NCBI GenBank assembly: GCA_963792175.1
Contig: CAWBVG010000011.1
Location: 46,127 to 110,126 of the forward strand
From: CAWBVG01 sp963792175
Lineage (GTDB): Bacteria > Acidobacteriota > Vicinamibacteria > Vicinamibacterales > CAVVIG01
Direction of reading: 5' to 3'
Length of the DNA: 64,000 bases
Shown here: piece by piece, positions 53,391-62,984 of the stretch
Layout of the letters: every line of letters starts with the position of its first letter
Position numbering within the stretch: the first letter of the stretch is position 1
The notes under the pieces: model-generated
The model's database searches: none
Seen by the model: the letters and a program-made list of their open reading frames with translations, nothing else
Told to the model about the DNA's origin: nothing
Made by a program: the position numbers and the translations under genes

Positions 53391-53951
53391 GTGAGCGCTG
53401 CCACGGAAGTCTCGGCCGAATACCCCACAGAGCTTCTCGACTACGTCACCCTGCCGGACCAGCGGCGTCTTCGCATTCGTCCCCTGCGGCGATGCGAGGA
53501 GGGGCCGATTCGCGATTTGTACGCGCATTTGAGCCCGGCCAGCCGATACCTCCGATTCTTCTCGCCGATGCCGGAGCTTCCCGCGTCCGTGATGCGCCTG
53601 CTCGCCTGCGTCGATTACCGCCGCACGTTGGCGCTCGTCGCCGAGCATGAAGACGGGGCGACGCCCGAACCGATCGGCCTCGCCAGTTATGGCGCCCTGG
53701 ACGATGGCACCGCGGAGCTGGCGTTGGTGGTGCGCGACGAATGGCAACACCACCACGTCGGCACCGAACTGGCGAGACGATTGCTTCGAGCGGCCGAGGA
53801 CCGTGGCTTCCATCGCTTCATCGTCCACGCGCTGTCGGAGAACGTCGCGATCCGAAAACTTCTGAACGACGTCGGCGTCGTTCTGTCGTCGAAGCGACAC
53901 GGCAACGTGTTCGAGTTCGAATTCCTTCGCCGCCCTCTGACCACAGTCTAG
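53391..53951 (+). CDS. GNAT-family N-acetyltransferase
   Basis: 186 residues. The N-terminus has DQRRLRIRPLRRCEEGPIRD, then LSPASRYLRFFSPMPELPAS, a form seen in GNAT domains related to the C-terminal domain of acyl-CoA synthetase/Pat proteins. The acetyl-CoA binding region is DEWQHHHVGTELARRLLRAA. The acceptor is unknown (small amine or protein lysine). The GTG start follows a chance ATGTGA. No obvious operon partner. Confidence 0.82.
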   Translation: MSAATEVSAEYPTELLDYVTLPDQRRLRIRPLRRCEEGPIRDLYAHLSPASRYLRFFSPMPELPASVMRLLACVDYRRTLALVAEHEDGATPEPIGLASYGALDDGTAELALVVRDEWQHHHVGTELARRLLRAAEDRGFHRFIVHALSENVAIRKLLNDVGVVLSSKRHGNVFEFEFLRRPLTTV

Positions 53952-54022
53952 TGACTGTGCCGGACCATCCAGGGGAGGACCACAGCCAGCAGGAACACGA
54001 TCCACGCAACAAGCATCCACAT
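53948..54022 (-). CDS. Possible 24-residue single-pass membrane microprotein
   Basis: MWMLVAWIVFLLAVVLPWMV plus RHSH is a pure transmembrane helix with a basic tail, lying in the otherwise empty 294-base gap 53952-54245. There is no clear ribosome binding site. It may be a chance ORF; nothing else is recognisable in this gap. Confidence 0.25.
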   Translation of the reverse strand: MWMLVAWIVFLLAVVLPWMVRHSH

Positions 54023-54245
54023 TTGCAGCGAACCGTTCCCGCGCAGTTTGATTTGTCGAACTCGACGTCGCGATCCGCGAATTGTCCTTGGCGGATGAGG
54101 CGTGCCGGACAACGAAGAGCTCGTGGATCGATCTCTCACGACGCTTAGAAAAGCGCTGCGACCCCAGACCGTGCGCCTCTTTTTCAGCGGACGGCTTCCA
54201 GATGCCTGTGGACGGTGCGTTTTTGATGATGCGCGGCGGCTCCGG

Positions 54246-55025
54246 CTACAACTTCAGCAATCGCTCGCGAATGATCCGAGACTGCAGCCGGCTGACCTGG
54301 AGTTTGTGTCCCGTCGAAAGAACCGCGACGTGTGTGCCGCCCGGCATGACATTCACTTTGGTGATCAGGTCGATATTCGCGAGAGTGCCGCGTCCGAGGC
54401 GGATGAAGCGTGCCGGATCCAGCCTGGTTTCAAGATCTTTCAGGCGATAGGTGATCGCATACCGCTCGTTCCTGGTCGTTGTCAGATAGAGCAACTCGCC
54501 TTCGGCGATGATCGACGCAATCTGTGACACCGGGACGATGACGATTTCGTCACGCCGGCGGACTGGAATCCGTTCGAGGTAGGGGGCGCGCGAGGATTCG
54601 TACGCCGCGATCGCGTCGCCGACCCGGTTGCTCTGTTCCGCGACGATTTCGGCGTGCTCGATGCGCTCCTGGGCACGGTTGAGCGCCTCCCGCAGGCGGG
54701 TCTTCTCGACCGGTTTCAGGAGATAGTCGACCGCGTTCACCTCGAACGCGCGCACGGCGTATTCGTCATATGCGGTGACGAACGCGATCAGGGGCATCTC
54801 GGTTTTCTTCAGCATGCGCACGACCCCGATGCCATCCAGCTCCGGCATCTGCAGGTCCAGGAGCGCAAGATCGGGCCGCTCGCGCTCGATGGCCGCGACC
54901 GCCTCTTTGCCGGTTTCCGCTTCGGCGACGAGGACGACATCCTCGAACGAGCGGAGCAGCGCCGCCAGGAACGAACGCGCCGGCCGTTCGTCGTCGGCGA
55001 TGACGACGCGAAGACGCGCGTTCAC
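54246..55025 (-). CDS. LytTR-type response regulator
   Basis: 259 residues. The receiver domain (about 1-125) has the acidic pocket DDE and the phospho-acceptor D57 in LALLDLQMPELDG, with the conserved Lys in DYLLKPVEKTR. The C-terminal LytTR DNA-binding domain (about 155-259) includes GELLYLTTTRNERYAITYRL and FIRLGRGTLANIDLI. It overlaps the kinase stop by four bases (ATGA), an obligate pair. Targets are unknown; the nearest candidate is the divergent TonB receptor. Confidence 0.92.
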   Translation of the reverse strand: MNARLRVVIADDERPARSFLAALLRSFEDVVLVAEAETGKEAVAAIERERPDLALLDLQMPELDGIGVVRMLKKTEMPLIAFVTAYDEYAVRAFEVNAVDYLLKPVEKTRLREALNRAQERIEHAEIVAEQSNRVGDAIAAYESSRAPYLERIPVRRRDEIVIVPVSQIASIIAEGELLYLTTTRNERYAITYRLKDLETRLDPARFIRLGRGTLANIDLITKVNVMPGGTHVAVLSTGHKLQVSRLQSRIIRERLLKL

Positions 55026-56923
55026 GAAGCGCTCCGGGTCGGGATGGCCAGTTCGGCGAGCGTGACATCGGCTGGCATCCTGATCTCGACGGTCGTTCCC
55101 GATCCGGATGCCGTTGTGATGGCGAGCGTTGCGGAGGAGCCGTACTGGCGAATCAGGCGCCGTTCGATGTTACGCAGGCCGACGCCGTCTTCTCGCCCTT
55201 TCTGCAGCTCGTGTGCCGTAGCGCCGGCACCCGTGTCTTTCACGGTCAGGACCAGCGTCCCGGGATTCGTCGCGTCGATGGCGGCCGTCACGGTCACGTC
55301 GCCGCCGTGCCGGAGGGGTGCGATTCCGTGCTTGACCGCGTTCTCCACAATCGGCTGCAGCAGGAGCGGCGGTAGCCGGATGTTTCTCAGAGCCTGCGGT
55401 ACGTCGATCCGCACCCGCAGCCGCTGCTCGAATCGTGCATGCTCGATGTCGAGGTAGGCTTCAATCAGGTCCAGCTCGCGCCCGAGCGTCGTGAACTCCC
55501 CTTCCGATCGCAGGACGCTGCGCAGCAGCGCCGTGAGCCGCATCAATGTCTCCAGCGCGCGCGCCGGCGCGGTCTGAATCAGGTAGCCGATCGTGGTCAG
55601 CGCGTTGAAAAGGAAATGCGGATTGATTTGCGCGCGCAGCGCCCGGAGCTCGGCTTCGGTCGCCAGCTTCGCGATCTCCTGCTCACGCCGTTCGCGTTCG
55701 TAGCGTTCGGTCGTGAGCCGGACGGCATCGATGCGTCGGCCGATCAGCGACGCGATCGCATCGAGAGCGGCACGGTCGTCGGAGAGCAGCCGGCGGCCGC
55801 CCAGAAGCTCCGTGACCTCAATCACGTAGTGAGGCGCCTCTGCGACCGGCACATCGACGACCGCTGCACCGCGAGTGGGGAGGTCCTGAGTCGCCGCCGC
55901 GGCCGGCGTATCGACGATCTCCCGCCACCGCACCACGCGGGCGCTCAGCGCGGGGGCGAGCTCGGCGCATGCGTCATCGAGCAACCCGGCGATGTCCTGC
56001 TGCCGCTGCGCGCGGCTGCCGATGCGCGCGCGCAACAGCGCGTAATCGGGACGATCGAGCAGCACGCTGTCGACGAACCAGGCGATGAGATCGCGCAGCT
56101 TCGGATAGAGCAGGGCCGTCGCGACCCAGAATGTGACCAGCAGCCCCACGTCCCGCGGATCGCGCAATGGCACGTCCGGTGAATGAATCGCGCCAACTGT
56201 TGCGACGCCGAGTATCGCCATCCCGACGAGCGCGATGATGTTCAGGGCGCGCTTCAGGAACAGGTCCGCGAGCGCGAACGGAAAGTCCTGATACAGGATG
56301 GCCACCGCCAGTGGCAGCGCCGCGTGATGACCCAGGAGCTCAACCGGCCATGCCGCGTCCCCCTGATGCAGCTGGCTCAGATGAAGCGCCGAAACGGCGA
56401 AAATCGACAAGGCCGCCGCCCACAACGCGCGACGTGACCCTGGCTGGCCACGCGTGACCGCCGCCAGCGGCACAACCAGCGCGATGAACGCATAGGTGAG
56501 CAGCCGCATCCCGAGCGGCGACGGCAACGAGTCGCCGACCCACACGGCGTGGATGTGCAGCACAGCGGCAACCGTGCTCACAGAGTACGCCGCGAACGCG
56601 ATCACACGCTTCAATCCACCTCGGACTGCGTCACGTTCGCCGCGCAGCACCGACTGCACGACCACGGCCGGCAGAAACCCAAGCGCTGAGAAACCGGCGG
56701 CGATCAAGAGCGGAAATGGACCTTCGATGCCGACTTTTGGCAGTTCGTACGCGGGCAGGGCACAGACGTTCCAGACCAGACCGAGGATCGCCGTGGCGAG
56801 CAGCAGGGGGTCGTATCGCTGATGTCCTCCGGGCCGTTGGCCGGCCCGAATGACCATCACCAGCAGCATCGCGTACAGCGCGATGCCGGTGCTGAGTCCG
56901 ACCAGATTCAGGAGCTCGCCCAT
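55022..56923 (-). CDS. LytS-type sensor histidine kinase
   Basis: 633 residues. The N-terminal half has about seven hydrophobic helices (residues 1-260), then a GAF-like or linker region, and a His_kinase domain (about 420-500) with the phospho-acceptor in LRAQINPHFLFNALTTIGYL and PPLLLQPIVENAVKHGIAPL. The C-terminal HATPase includes DTGAGATAHELQ, GVGLRNIERRL and SGSGTTVEIRM. It senses a membrane or envelope signal. Co-transcribed with the LytTR regulator. The 238 bases between its start and the divergent TonB receptor hold no obvious operator. Confidence 0.92.
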   Translation of the reverse strand: MGELLNLVGLSTGIALYAMLLVMVIRAGQRPGGHQRYDPLLLATAILGLVWNVCALPAYELPKVGIEGPFPLLIAAGFSALGFLPAVVVQSVLRGERDAVRGGLKRVIAFAAYSVSTVAAVLHIHAVWVGDSLPSPLGMRLLTYAFIALVVPLAAVTRGQPGSRRALWAAALSIFAVSALHLSQLHQGDAAWPVELLGHHAALPLAVAILYQDFPFALADLFLKRALNIIALVGMAILGVATVGAIHSPDVPLRDPRDVGLLVTFWVATALLYPKLRDLIAWFVDSVLLDRPDYALLRARIGSRAQRQQDIAGLLDDACAELAPALSARVVRWREIVDTPAAAATQDLPTRGAAVVDVPVAEAPHYVIEVTELLGGRRLLSDDRAALDAIASLIGRRIDAVRLTTERYERERREQEIAKLATEAELRALRAQINPHFLFNALTTIGYLIQTAPARALETLMRLTALLRSVLRSEGEFTTLGRELDLIEAYLDIEHARFEQRLRVRIDVPQALRNIRLPPLLLQPIVENAVKHGIAPLRHGGDVTVTAAIDATNPGTLVLTVKDTGAGATAHELQKGREDGVGLRNIERRLIRQYGSSATLAITTASGSGTTVEIRMPADVTLAELAIPTRSAS

Positions 56924-57161
56924 GACGGTCCTTTTAGGCGTCCACCCTAGCGTTCATGTGCCGCCCGAAGAACGGGAACCCGTTGAACGGCTTTGTTTGG
57001 CCGGCAAATGGTCAATAGTGCGGGCCGAGCAGCGTTTTCATTGTACGGCTGGTGTCGCAGGTTTCCGTTCGTTGGCCCCTCCCCGACGGTCATCACCCTC
57101 AAACGACCACTCATTCTCTTTCGGTCGTCCGCGGTTGCCGGGTCTTAGTAGCGTGTCGAGA

Positions 57162-59677
57162 ATGTCAACGAAGCGGTTTCTCCAGGTTCTGTCGGTTGGT
57201 GTCCAGGCAATTCGTCACGATCGCTGCGATCGGCGTCACAACCGCGAACGCCCAGGGGCTCGGCGGCGCCGGCACCGTTCAGGGCATCGTCAAAGACCCG
57301 ACCGGCGGCGTGATGCAGGCGGTCGAGGTCAGGATTTCAAACCCGGTCTCCGGCTACAGCCGGACGACGACGACCGACGGCGCGGGCAAGTATGTGTTCA
57401 CCAACCTGCCGCCGAATCCTTATCACATCTCGGTGGCCGCGGAGGGATTTCAGCCGCTCGAAAAAGACGTCGACGTGCGCAGCGGCGTGCCGATCACGCT
57501 CGATCTGTCGCTGGCGCTGGCGGGCACAACGGCTTCCGTGGACGTGGTCGGCCATGCGGAGGATCTGCTCGAGCGCGATCCGACGGCGCACACCGACATC
57601 GACCAGAGCCTCATGACGAGGCTGCCGATTGAGACCTCCGGCGGCCTCAACCAGGTGGTCATGCTGGCCTCTCCCGGCGTCGTCGCCGACTCGAACGGCT
57701 TCTTCCATCCGATCGGCGATCACGCGCAGACGCAGTTCTCGATCGACAACCAGCCGGTCACCGACCAACAGAGTCGCGTCTACTCGAATCAGATCTCCTC
57801 GGACGCCGTGCAGTCGATGGAAGTCATCACCGGAGTGGCTCCCGCTGAATACGGCGACAAGAGCAGCCTCATCGTGCACATCGTCACCAAGTCGGGGCTC
57901 GACCAGCCGAAGCCGGCCGGCAGCGTGTCCTTCGGCTACGGGTCGTTCAAGAGCCCCTCGTTCGATGCCAACGTCGGCGCGGGCACTCACAAGGTTGGGA
58001 ATTTTCTGTCGGTCAGCGGTCTGCGGACCGATCGGTTTCTCGATCCGCCGGAGTTCGAGGCGCTGCACGACACGGGGAACAGCTTCTCGTTCTTCGACCG
58101 GCTGGACGCGAAGCCAGGCGACCTCGACACGTTCCACCTGAACCTCCAGGTGGGCCGGTCGTCGTTCGACGTGCCGAACACGCTCGACCAGCAGGACGCC
58201 GGACAGGATCAGCACCAGGAGATCACCACGTTCAATGTCGCGCCAGGCTATTCACGCGTGATCGGTTCGAACGTGCTGTTCACCGCGAACGCCTTCGTGC
58301 GCCGCGACAAACTGACTTACTCGCCGAGCAGCAATCCGTTCGCAGATCAGCCGGGGACGGTGTCGCAGGATCGCCAGTTGACGAACAGCGGCGCCAAGGT
58401 GGACGTCACCTACAGCACCGGCAACCACAACGTGAAGGTCGGCGGCACGATCGGCGCCACGAAGCTGACGGAGAACTTTGGCTTCGGCATCACCGATCCC
58501 GACGTTCAACTCGCCTTCGAGCCCCTGATTACATTCCGGGCCTCCGCCCGTTCGATCTGACGCGCGGCGGACGGCAGTTCGCATTCAACGCCGACGCCAC
58601 CATCAAGCAGGAGGCGGCTCTACATTCAGGACGACATCAAGGCGGGCAACGCCACGTTCAAGCTCGGCCTGCGGCTCGATCACTACGACGGCCTGACCAC
58701 CGACACGCTCGCTCAGCCGCGGCTCGGCGTGTCGTACGCCGTGCCGGAGAGCGGAACCGTCCTGAGAGCGTCGTACGGGCGGACCATGGAGACGCCGTAC
58801 AACGAGAACCTGCTGCTATCGAGCGGCGTCGGCAACGGCGCGGACCTGGTGGGCGAGAGCGTGCCGCTGGCTCCCGGCCGCCGCAACCAGGGCGAATTCG
58901 GCATCCAGCAGACGCTCGGCAGAGTGGGCGGTCGTCGACTTCGGCTACTTCAACAAGCGCACGACCAACGCCTACGACTTCGGCGTGCTGTTCGACACGC
59001 CGCTCGTGTTTCCGATCTCCTGGGACCACTCGAAGATCGATGGCTTCACCGGACGCCTCAACATCGTCGAGCACGGCGGGTTCAGCGCATTCGTGGTGAT
59101 GGCGCATACGAACGCCATCTTTTCGGGTCCGGGCAATGGCGGCCTCTTCGTTGAGCCGGCGAGCGGCGAGTTCCGGATTGACCACGATCAGAAGTTCAAT
59201 TCAACGGTCAACCTTCAGCAGACGTTCGACAAGACGCACGGGATTTGGGGCGCGCTCAGCTGGCGGTACGATTCGGGTCTGGTCGCCGGCTCCGTGCCCG
59301 ACTTCGCCACCGCGCTGACGCTCAGCGGCGATCAGCAGGCGGCGATCGGCCTGTTCTGCGGCAGCGTCGTGGCGACGCGCGATTCTCCGATCGAGAGCTG
59401 CTCGTCGTCGGATCGCGGAGCCAAGCGGTTGGTCATTCCGGCCGACGGCACCGAAGACGATGTGAACAACCCGCCGCGAATTGCGCCGCGGCATATCGTG
59501 GACCTCGGCTTCGGCGCCGACAACCTGTTCCACAGCGACAGAGCGAAGGTGAAGCTGCGCTTCAGCGTGCTGAACGTGACGAACAAGGACGCGCTCTACA
59601 ACTTCCTGTCGACGTTCACCGGCACGCACTTCATCAGCCCCCGCGCGTACCAGGTGCATGTGGGGGTCGGCTTCTAG
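57162..59677 (+). CDS. TonB-dependent receptor, CarboxypepD_reg type (frameshifts)
   Basis: About 838 codons. The ATG at 57162 with one extra G near 57197 gives a signal peptide running MSTKRFLQVLSV into SRQFVTIAAIGVTTANAQG. The regulatory domain is TVQGIVKDPTGGVMQAVEVR; plug FSIDNQPVTDQQSRVYSNQI, VQSMEVITGVAPAEYGDKSS and VTKSGLDQ. The barrel continues in other frames after 58525 and 58930 and ends SPRAYQVHVGVGF. It is divergent from the LytS/LytTR pair, which may control it. The substrate is unknown. Confidence 0.83.
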
Positions 59678-59686
59678 CGAGGTCGC

Positions 59687-59735
59687 GGCAGGTCGCAGGT
59701 AGGTCAGGTAGGCCGGTAGGTCGCGCCGGAGACCA
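59687..59735. repeat. AGGTCGCAGGT / AGGTAGGTC tandem words
   Basis: Directly after the receptor stop, AGGTC, GCAGGT and AGGTAGGTC words recur in direct orientation (GGTCGCGGCAGGTCGC, then AGGTAGGTCAGGTAGG). It marks the downstream edge of the first cupredoxin copy. Confidence 0.65.
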
Positions 59736-59756
59736 GACCCATCACGACAGCCCGTG

Positions 59757-60130
59757 TCACTGAATCGTGATCGACCCCTGCAGGCTCTTGACGTCGAACG
59801 CGATGTGATCGTGGAAGCCGCATCGTCTGGCGATGACCAGGTTGCTGGTCTGGCGGCTCTGGCCCGGCGACGAGATTGCCGACCGCGTTGATTTCCGGTG
59901 CAGTCGGTGTGCTCGGGGTGGGGGTCCGAGGTCATCTCGTGCGTCCGCGAGTCGCTGTTCATGAACGTGACCTGCGTGCCGCGCGGCACGGTGATGTTCT
60001 GCGGACAGACGGCGTTGTTCGAGATCGTGATGGTGGTGGACGTCGAACTTGCCGTGCACGTGGCGCTGGTCGATGGACCCGTGTTCGGGCTCGAGCTGCC
60101 GCAGGCGGCTGTCAGACCCGCGACGGGTAA
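59757..60130 (-). pseudogene. Cupredoxin-like lipoprotein, copy 1 (no start codon)
   Basis: The reading frame (with one or two indels) gives PVAGLTAACGSSSPNTGPST, then TITISNNAVCPQNITVPRGT, FMNSDSRTHEMTSDPHPEHT, a region ending NLVIARRCGFHDHIAFDVKS and a C-terminal LQGSITIQ. A His in RTHEM and the Cys/His of RRCGFHDH fit a type-1 copper (cupredoxin) site. Before the lipobox region the frame runs into the GGGTCGGGTAGG word repeats and no ATG/GTG start with a signal peptide is left, so this copy appears truncated. It is a near-duplicate of the gene at 60201-60568. Confidence 0.6.
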
Positions 60131-60180
60131 GTCGCGTGGGTCGGGTAGGTCCGGTTGGTCGGGGCGGGTTCAGATGGGTC
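60119..60180. repeat. GGGTCGGGTAGGTC tandem words between cupredoxin copies
   Basis: Words of the form GGGTCGGGTAGGTCCGG repeat in direct orientation across about 60 bases, exactly at the broken 5' end of copy 1. A related word set (AGGTAGGTC) lies beyond its 3' end at 59687-59735. Confidence 0.65.
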
Positions 60181-60200
60181 GGATCACTGAATCGCTCATT

Positions 60201-60568
60201 CTATCCCTGCAAGCTCTTAATGTCGAACGCGATGTGATCGTGGAAGCCGCATCGTCTGGCGACTACCAGGTTGCTCGTCTGGCGGCTCTGGCCTGGGATG
60301 AGATTGCCGACCGCGTTCATTTCCGGGCAGTCGGTGTGCTCGGGATGGGGATCCGATGTCATCTCGTGCGTCCGCGAGTCGCTGTTCACGAACGCGACCT
60401 GCGTGCCGCGCGGCACCGTGATGTTCTGCGGACAGACCGTGTTGTTCGAGATCGTGATGGTGGTGGACGTCGAACTTGCCGTGCACGTGGCGCTGGTTGA
60501 TGGACCCATGTTCGCGCTTCGAGCTCCCGCAGGCTGGCTGTCAGACCGGCGACGGCCGCGAACGCCAT
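60201..60568 (-). CDS. Cupredoxin-like lipoprotein, copy 2 (two indels)
   Basis: ATG 60568 begins MAFAAVAGLTA; ignoring two extra A bases the lipobox Cys and CGSSSANMGP follow, then TSTTITISNNTVCPQNITVP, FVNSDSRTHEMTSDPHPEHT and NLVVARRCGFHDHIAFDIKS, ending LQG at a TAG. Copy 1 continues five residues more (SITIQ), so this copy may lack the last beta-strand. An AAGGAG lies 13 bases upstream. It is probably a periplasmic copper protein for electron transfer or copper storage; identity with copy 1 over the shared part is very high. Confidence 0.65.
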
Positions 60569-60630
60569 GGCCGCCGCGGCACTCCTTGGAGCACCTTTGC
60601 CGTTAATGCTGTCGCGGGGCGGCCCCGACT

Positions 60631-60999
60631 CTACAGTTTACGTTTTGATTGACGCGCCGATAGTCGTCTTACCGGACGCGTCAAGGATTCCGCTGCGAAT
60701 TGCGAAGGAAGGCTCGGAATTACGATTGCTGGGTCAGGATGGCTGAGTGGTGCAACGTTGATTTTGCGGACCCCCAGTTTGGACGTCGTGTCGGGTACAT
60801 TCAAACGAAGTTCGTCCGTATAAGCGGTGCCTCGAAGCAGGCGCAACCAGCCTTCGAACCTAACTGTTCCTGGGCTTGCCCGCAAGCACCACGCGATTAC
60901 CTGTCGATCTGGTGCCGCGGCCTTCAGCGCCACCAGTTCGCGCGCCTGCATTTCCGGACTCGTCGCGTCAAACGCGAAAAAGGAGCGCGTCTGGATCAC
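60631..60999 (-). CDS. Hypothetical ORF, uncertain
   Basis: 122 codons starting MIQTRSFFAFDATSPEMQAR, with a possible domain around VIAWCLRASPGTVRFEGWLR and a basic C-terminus. No family recognised. It is the longest ORF in the low-complexity part 60.6-61.1 kb, on the strand opposite to the neighbours, and may be chance. Confidence 0.25.
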   Translation of the reverse strand: MIQTRSFFAFDATSPEMQARELVALKAAAPDRQVIAWCLRASPGTVRFEGWLRLLRGTAYTDELRLNVPDTTSKLGVRKINVAPLSHPDPAIVIPSLPSQFAAESLTRPVRRLSARQSKRKL

Positions 61000-61107
61000 A
61001 TCATGGAGCGAGATTCCAACCTCTCCAGGAGGCGGACACCTTTACGTTACTGAAAACTGTATCAGGGACAGCGGTCGCAGCTGCCTACCCTAAGCTGGGA
61101 CCAAACG

Positions 61108-61659
61108 GTGGATATCGGTCTGTCGCTTGGTGTCGGGATTGATGAGAGGTTTGGCGTCGCCGTTCGCTTTGACGGGCAGAATTACCAAAGCACGGTCGGC
61201 TTGGCAATTAGTATTCCGAACCCATACTTCTTCGAGCTCTCGGCTACAAGTGCGAAAGCCACTGACACGCCTTTGGAGCGGAGAGATCGGGCATTCGACA
61301 TTAGCGCGGTTTACACCGCTACAACTGCGGACCGCGTCAGAGTGCGCGTTTTCGCCGGCCCCACCTACTTCCATGTTAGCAACGACATGATCTCGGGAGT
61401 GTTATACTATTAGGTCGCGAGCGCGCTTTTTCGTGTGAACGCCGTCGCGATCACCTCCTTTACTCAACAGACGGTGACTGGAAATGGCTGGGGTTCAACG
61501 TCGGTGCTGATGGCGCCTTGTTTTTCGCTCGTCACGTGGGCGTAGGCGGCGGGTTGCGATTGAACCGTGGGGCTGTCACTATCCCTGAGCCCCTGACCGG
61601 CAAACTGAAGATCTCAGGGTCGGCCATATCCAGGTGGTGGGCTTCGTCTGAGGTTTTAG
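61108..61659 (+). CDS. Outer-membrane beta-barrel protein, N-terminus missing (frameshifts)
   Basis: Beta-strand sequence IGLSLGVGIDERFGVAVRFD, VRVRVFAGPTYFHVSNDMIS, then in other frames FNVGADGALFFARHVGVGGG and LRLNRGAVTIPEP, ending with the perfect porin-type tail GGLRLRF at the TAG 61657-61659. This is the small OmpW/opacity-like barrel type. I see no signal peptide upstream of 61108, so the gene is either truncated at its 5' end or its first exported part is hidden by indels. Composition is less GC-rich than the rest of the window. A cassette location is likely, since an attC-like site follows 42 bases after the stop. Confidence 0.55.
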
Positions 61660-61700
61660 CAAGGAGGGAGTGCGCGGGCGCGTGCTTACTCCGACGAGCC

Positions 61701-61771
61701 ACTTAACTTGCCATGCAGCCAACGGCGCGTTCGTAATGGACCGCACTGACGGCTGATGCCCGACGTTGGCC
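61701..61771 (+). other. Possible degenerate integron attC site
   Basis: ACTTAAC at 61701-61707 fits the 5' attC core (RYYYAAC). Downstream CATGCAGCC and GGCTGATGCCC can pair with one unpaired G, as the L boxes of attC do, and GTTGGCC at 61765-61771 is an imperfect version of the 3' core GTTRRRY. It lies between the barrel gene and the lipoprotein gene. Confidence 0.35.
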
Positions 61772-61818
61772 CGACGTGATCCGGAGACGAAAGAGAAGCG
61801 CAAAGTCGCGAGCGGTGG

Positions 61819-62262
61819 ATGATGAAGATGAAACGACTAACAATCGCGGTTCTACCGGCCATGGGGCTAGCCGGTTGTTCGCTCACGGCGATGATGGTGC
61901 CCGTCGAGGGGCCATTGAGTCAGTTGCGGCCTGTTCCAGTGATTCAAGCCAAGGCTGAAACGGGATCATGGGCAACAGCGGCAACGTCACGTTCGCGATG
62001 CCAGATGGAGCAACCTGCAAGGGCCGCTGGTCGTCTGCCGCTGGCGCCGGCGTCACGAATCGCTCGGCGGGCTTAGTGTCGCATGACGGTTTACAGACTG
62101 CTTGAATACTCTGTTTCGAGGTAAAGGTCAGAATCCAGGGAAGCACTAGCCGTCTGTTCGAGCGGTCGTTCCGTGCAGCTTGAGTTCGTCACTGGCGCCG
62201 GAACCGCGCATGGATTTGGAATTGCCAGGAACAACCAAGGAAACTATTGGTTCGTTTTCTGA
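61819..62262 (+). CDS. Small lipoprotein, hypothetical (frameshifts)
   Basis: About 147 codons. Signal MMKMKRLTIAVLPAMGLAGC with lipobox LAGC. The mature part, in changing frames, reads GIMGNSGNVTFAMPDGATCK, then GRWSSAAGAGVTNRSAGL, and ends QLEFVTGAGTAHGFGIARNN plus QGNYWFVF at the TGA 62260-62262. The pattern (MPDGATCKGRW ... GTAHGFGIARNNQGNYW) resembles small secreted lipoproteins of unknown function found in many Proteobacteria. It is probably a cassette-borne gene. Confidence 0.6.
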
Positions 62263-62364
62263 ACAAGGTGGCTCGGCTACAAACTCGCGCTTCACTGAAC
62301 CGAATAATGACGACCATGAACGGCGCAGATTCGCCGTCCGACAGTACGCCAGAATGAGAAATGC

Positions 62365-62875
62365 GCTGCTGAATCTTTACGGCGCTGAATATCAGGCCCT
62401 AACGACGCGGAACACCTACTGGCTTACGCTCAATACGCGCTTTGGCCGATATTGCTCTTGGCGCTGGGTTGATTGCCGAAATGCAGAAGGACCTTGGGCT
62501 CGACGGACCGTCTTGTTCGCAGCATGGATGATTCAGACAATCGTGCTCGCTTATGCCTCAACGTCGAACAGTACACGAACGTTAACTACATCGAGCGAGA
62601 GCTTCGGCCTACGATCGGGAAGCTCATCAATGATTCGTCGTTCTGGCGTTATGAGCGCTACCTGAAGGAGCATCGGGGGCTGCATCCTACGTGGTGGCAG
62701 GGCTGACCGGTCCTGCTCTCAGTCGGGGTGCTGATCGCAGCAGGTCGGCTTAACTGGCCATGGGCTCCTCGAGACTATGCCGGTCCTGCGTCTGATGGCC
62801 TTATTTGCTGGTTTCATCTTGAAATTGGCGAGGCGGTGCATCGCTCTTCGAAAGGAATTCACTCAGGCTGCCTAA
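62365..62875 (+). CDS. Small integral membrane protein in an integron cassette (frameshifts)
   Basis: Pieces in two or three frames: AEHLLAYAQYALWPILLLAL (one helix), AEMQKDLGLDG, then VEQYTNVNYIERELRPTIGK, YERYLKEHRGLHPTWWQG, and VLRLMALFAGFILKLARRCI followed by ALRKEFTQAA (a C-terminal helix). It ends at TAA 62873-62875, which lies inside the first core of the attC site (GCCTAAC), a typical cassette-gene ending. No family is recognised and the start is not defined. Confidence 0.45.
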
Positions 62876-62953
62876 CAATCGAAATGGAGCCGACGCTTCT
62901 GACGGTCCGTGCCACATGCCGCCGCGGCGCGCACCTCATTTGGCGCGTTAGGC
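62870..62953 (+). other. Integron attC recombination site (59-base element)
   Basis: 84 bases. The 5' core is GCCTAAC (62870-62876), the 3' core GTTAGGC (62947-62953), exact complements of each other. Between them AATCGAAATGGAGCCGACGC can pair imperfectly with GCGCGCACCTCATTTGGCGC, with unpaired bases as in bona fide attC hairpins, and a central loop of about 30 bases remains. The upstream gene stops inside the 5' core. No integrase gene is in the window. Confidence 0.82.
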
Positions 62954-62984
62954 CGCCAATGCCAATATCGAACTCGAGATTATC

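Noticed and set aside
59898..60500. 200-codon plus-strand frame across the two cupredoxin copies
   Set aside because: It is itself repetitive because it reads the duplicated genes antisense; the minus strand gives the conserved cupredoxin motifs.
60845..60851. ACCTAAC as a further attC core in the 60.8 kb region
   Set aside because: No matching GTTRRRY core or pairing L boxes within 150 bases.
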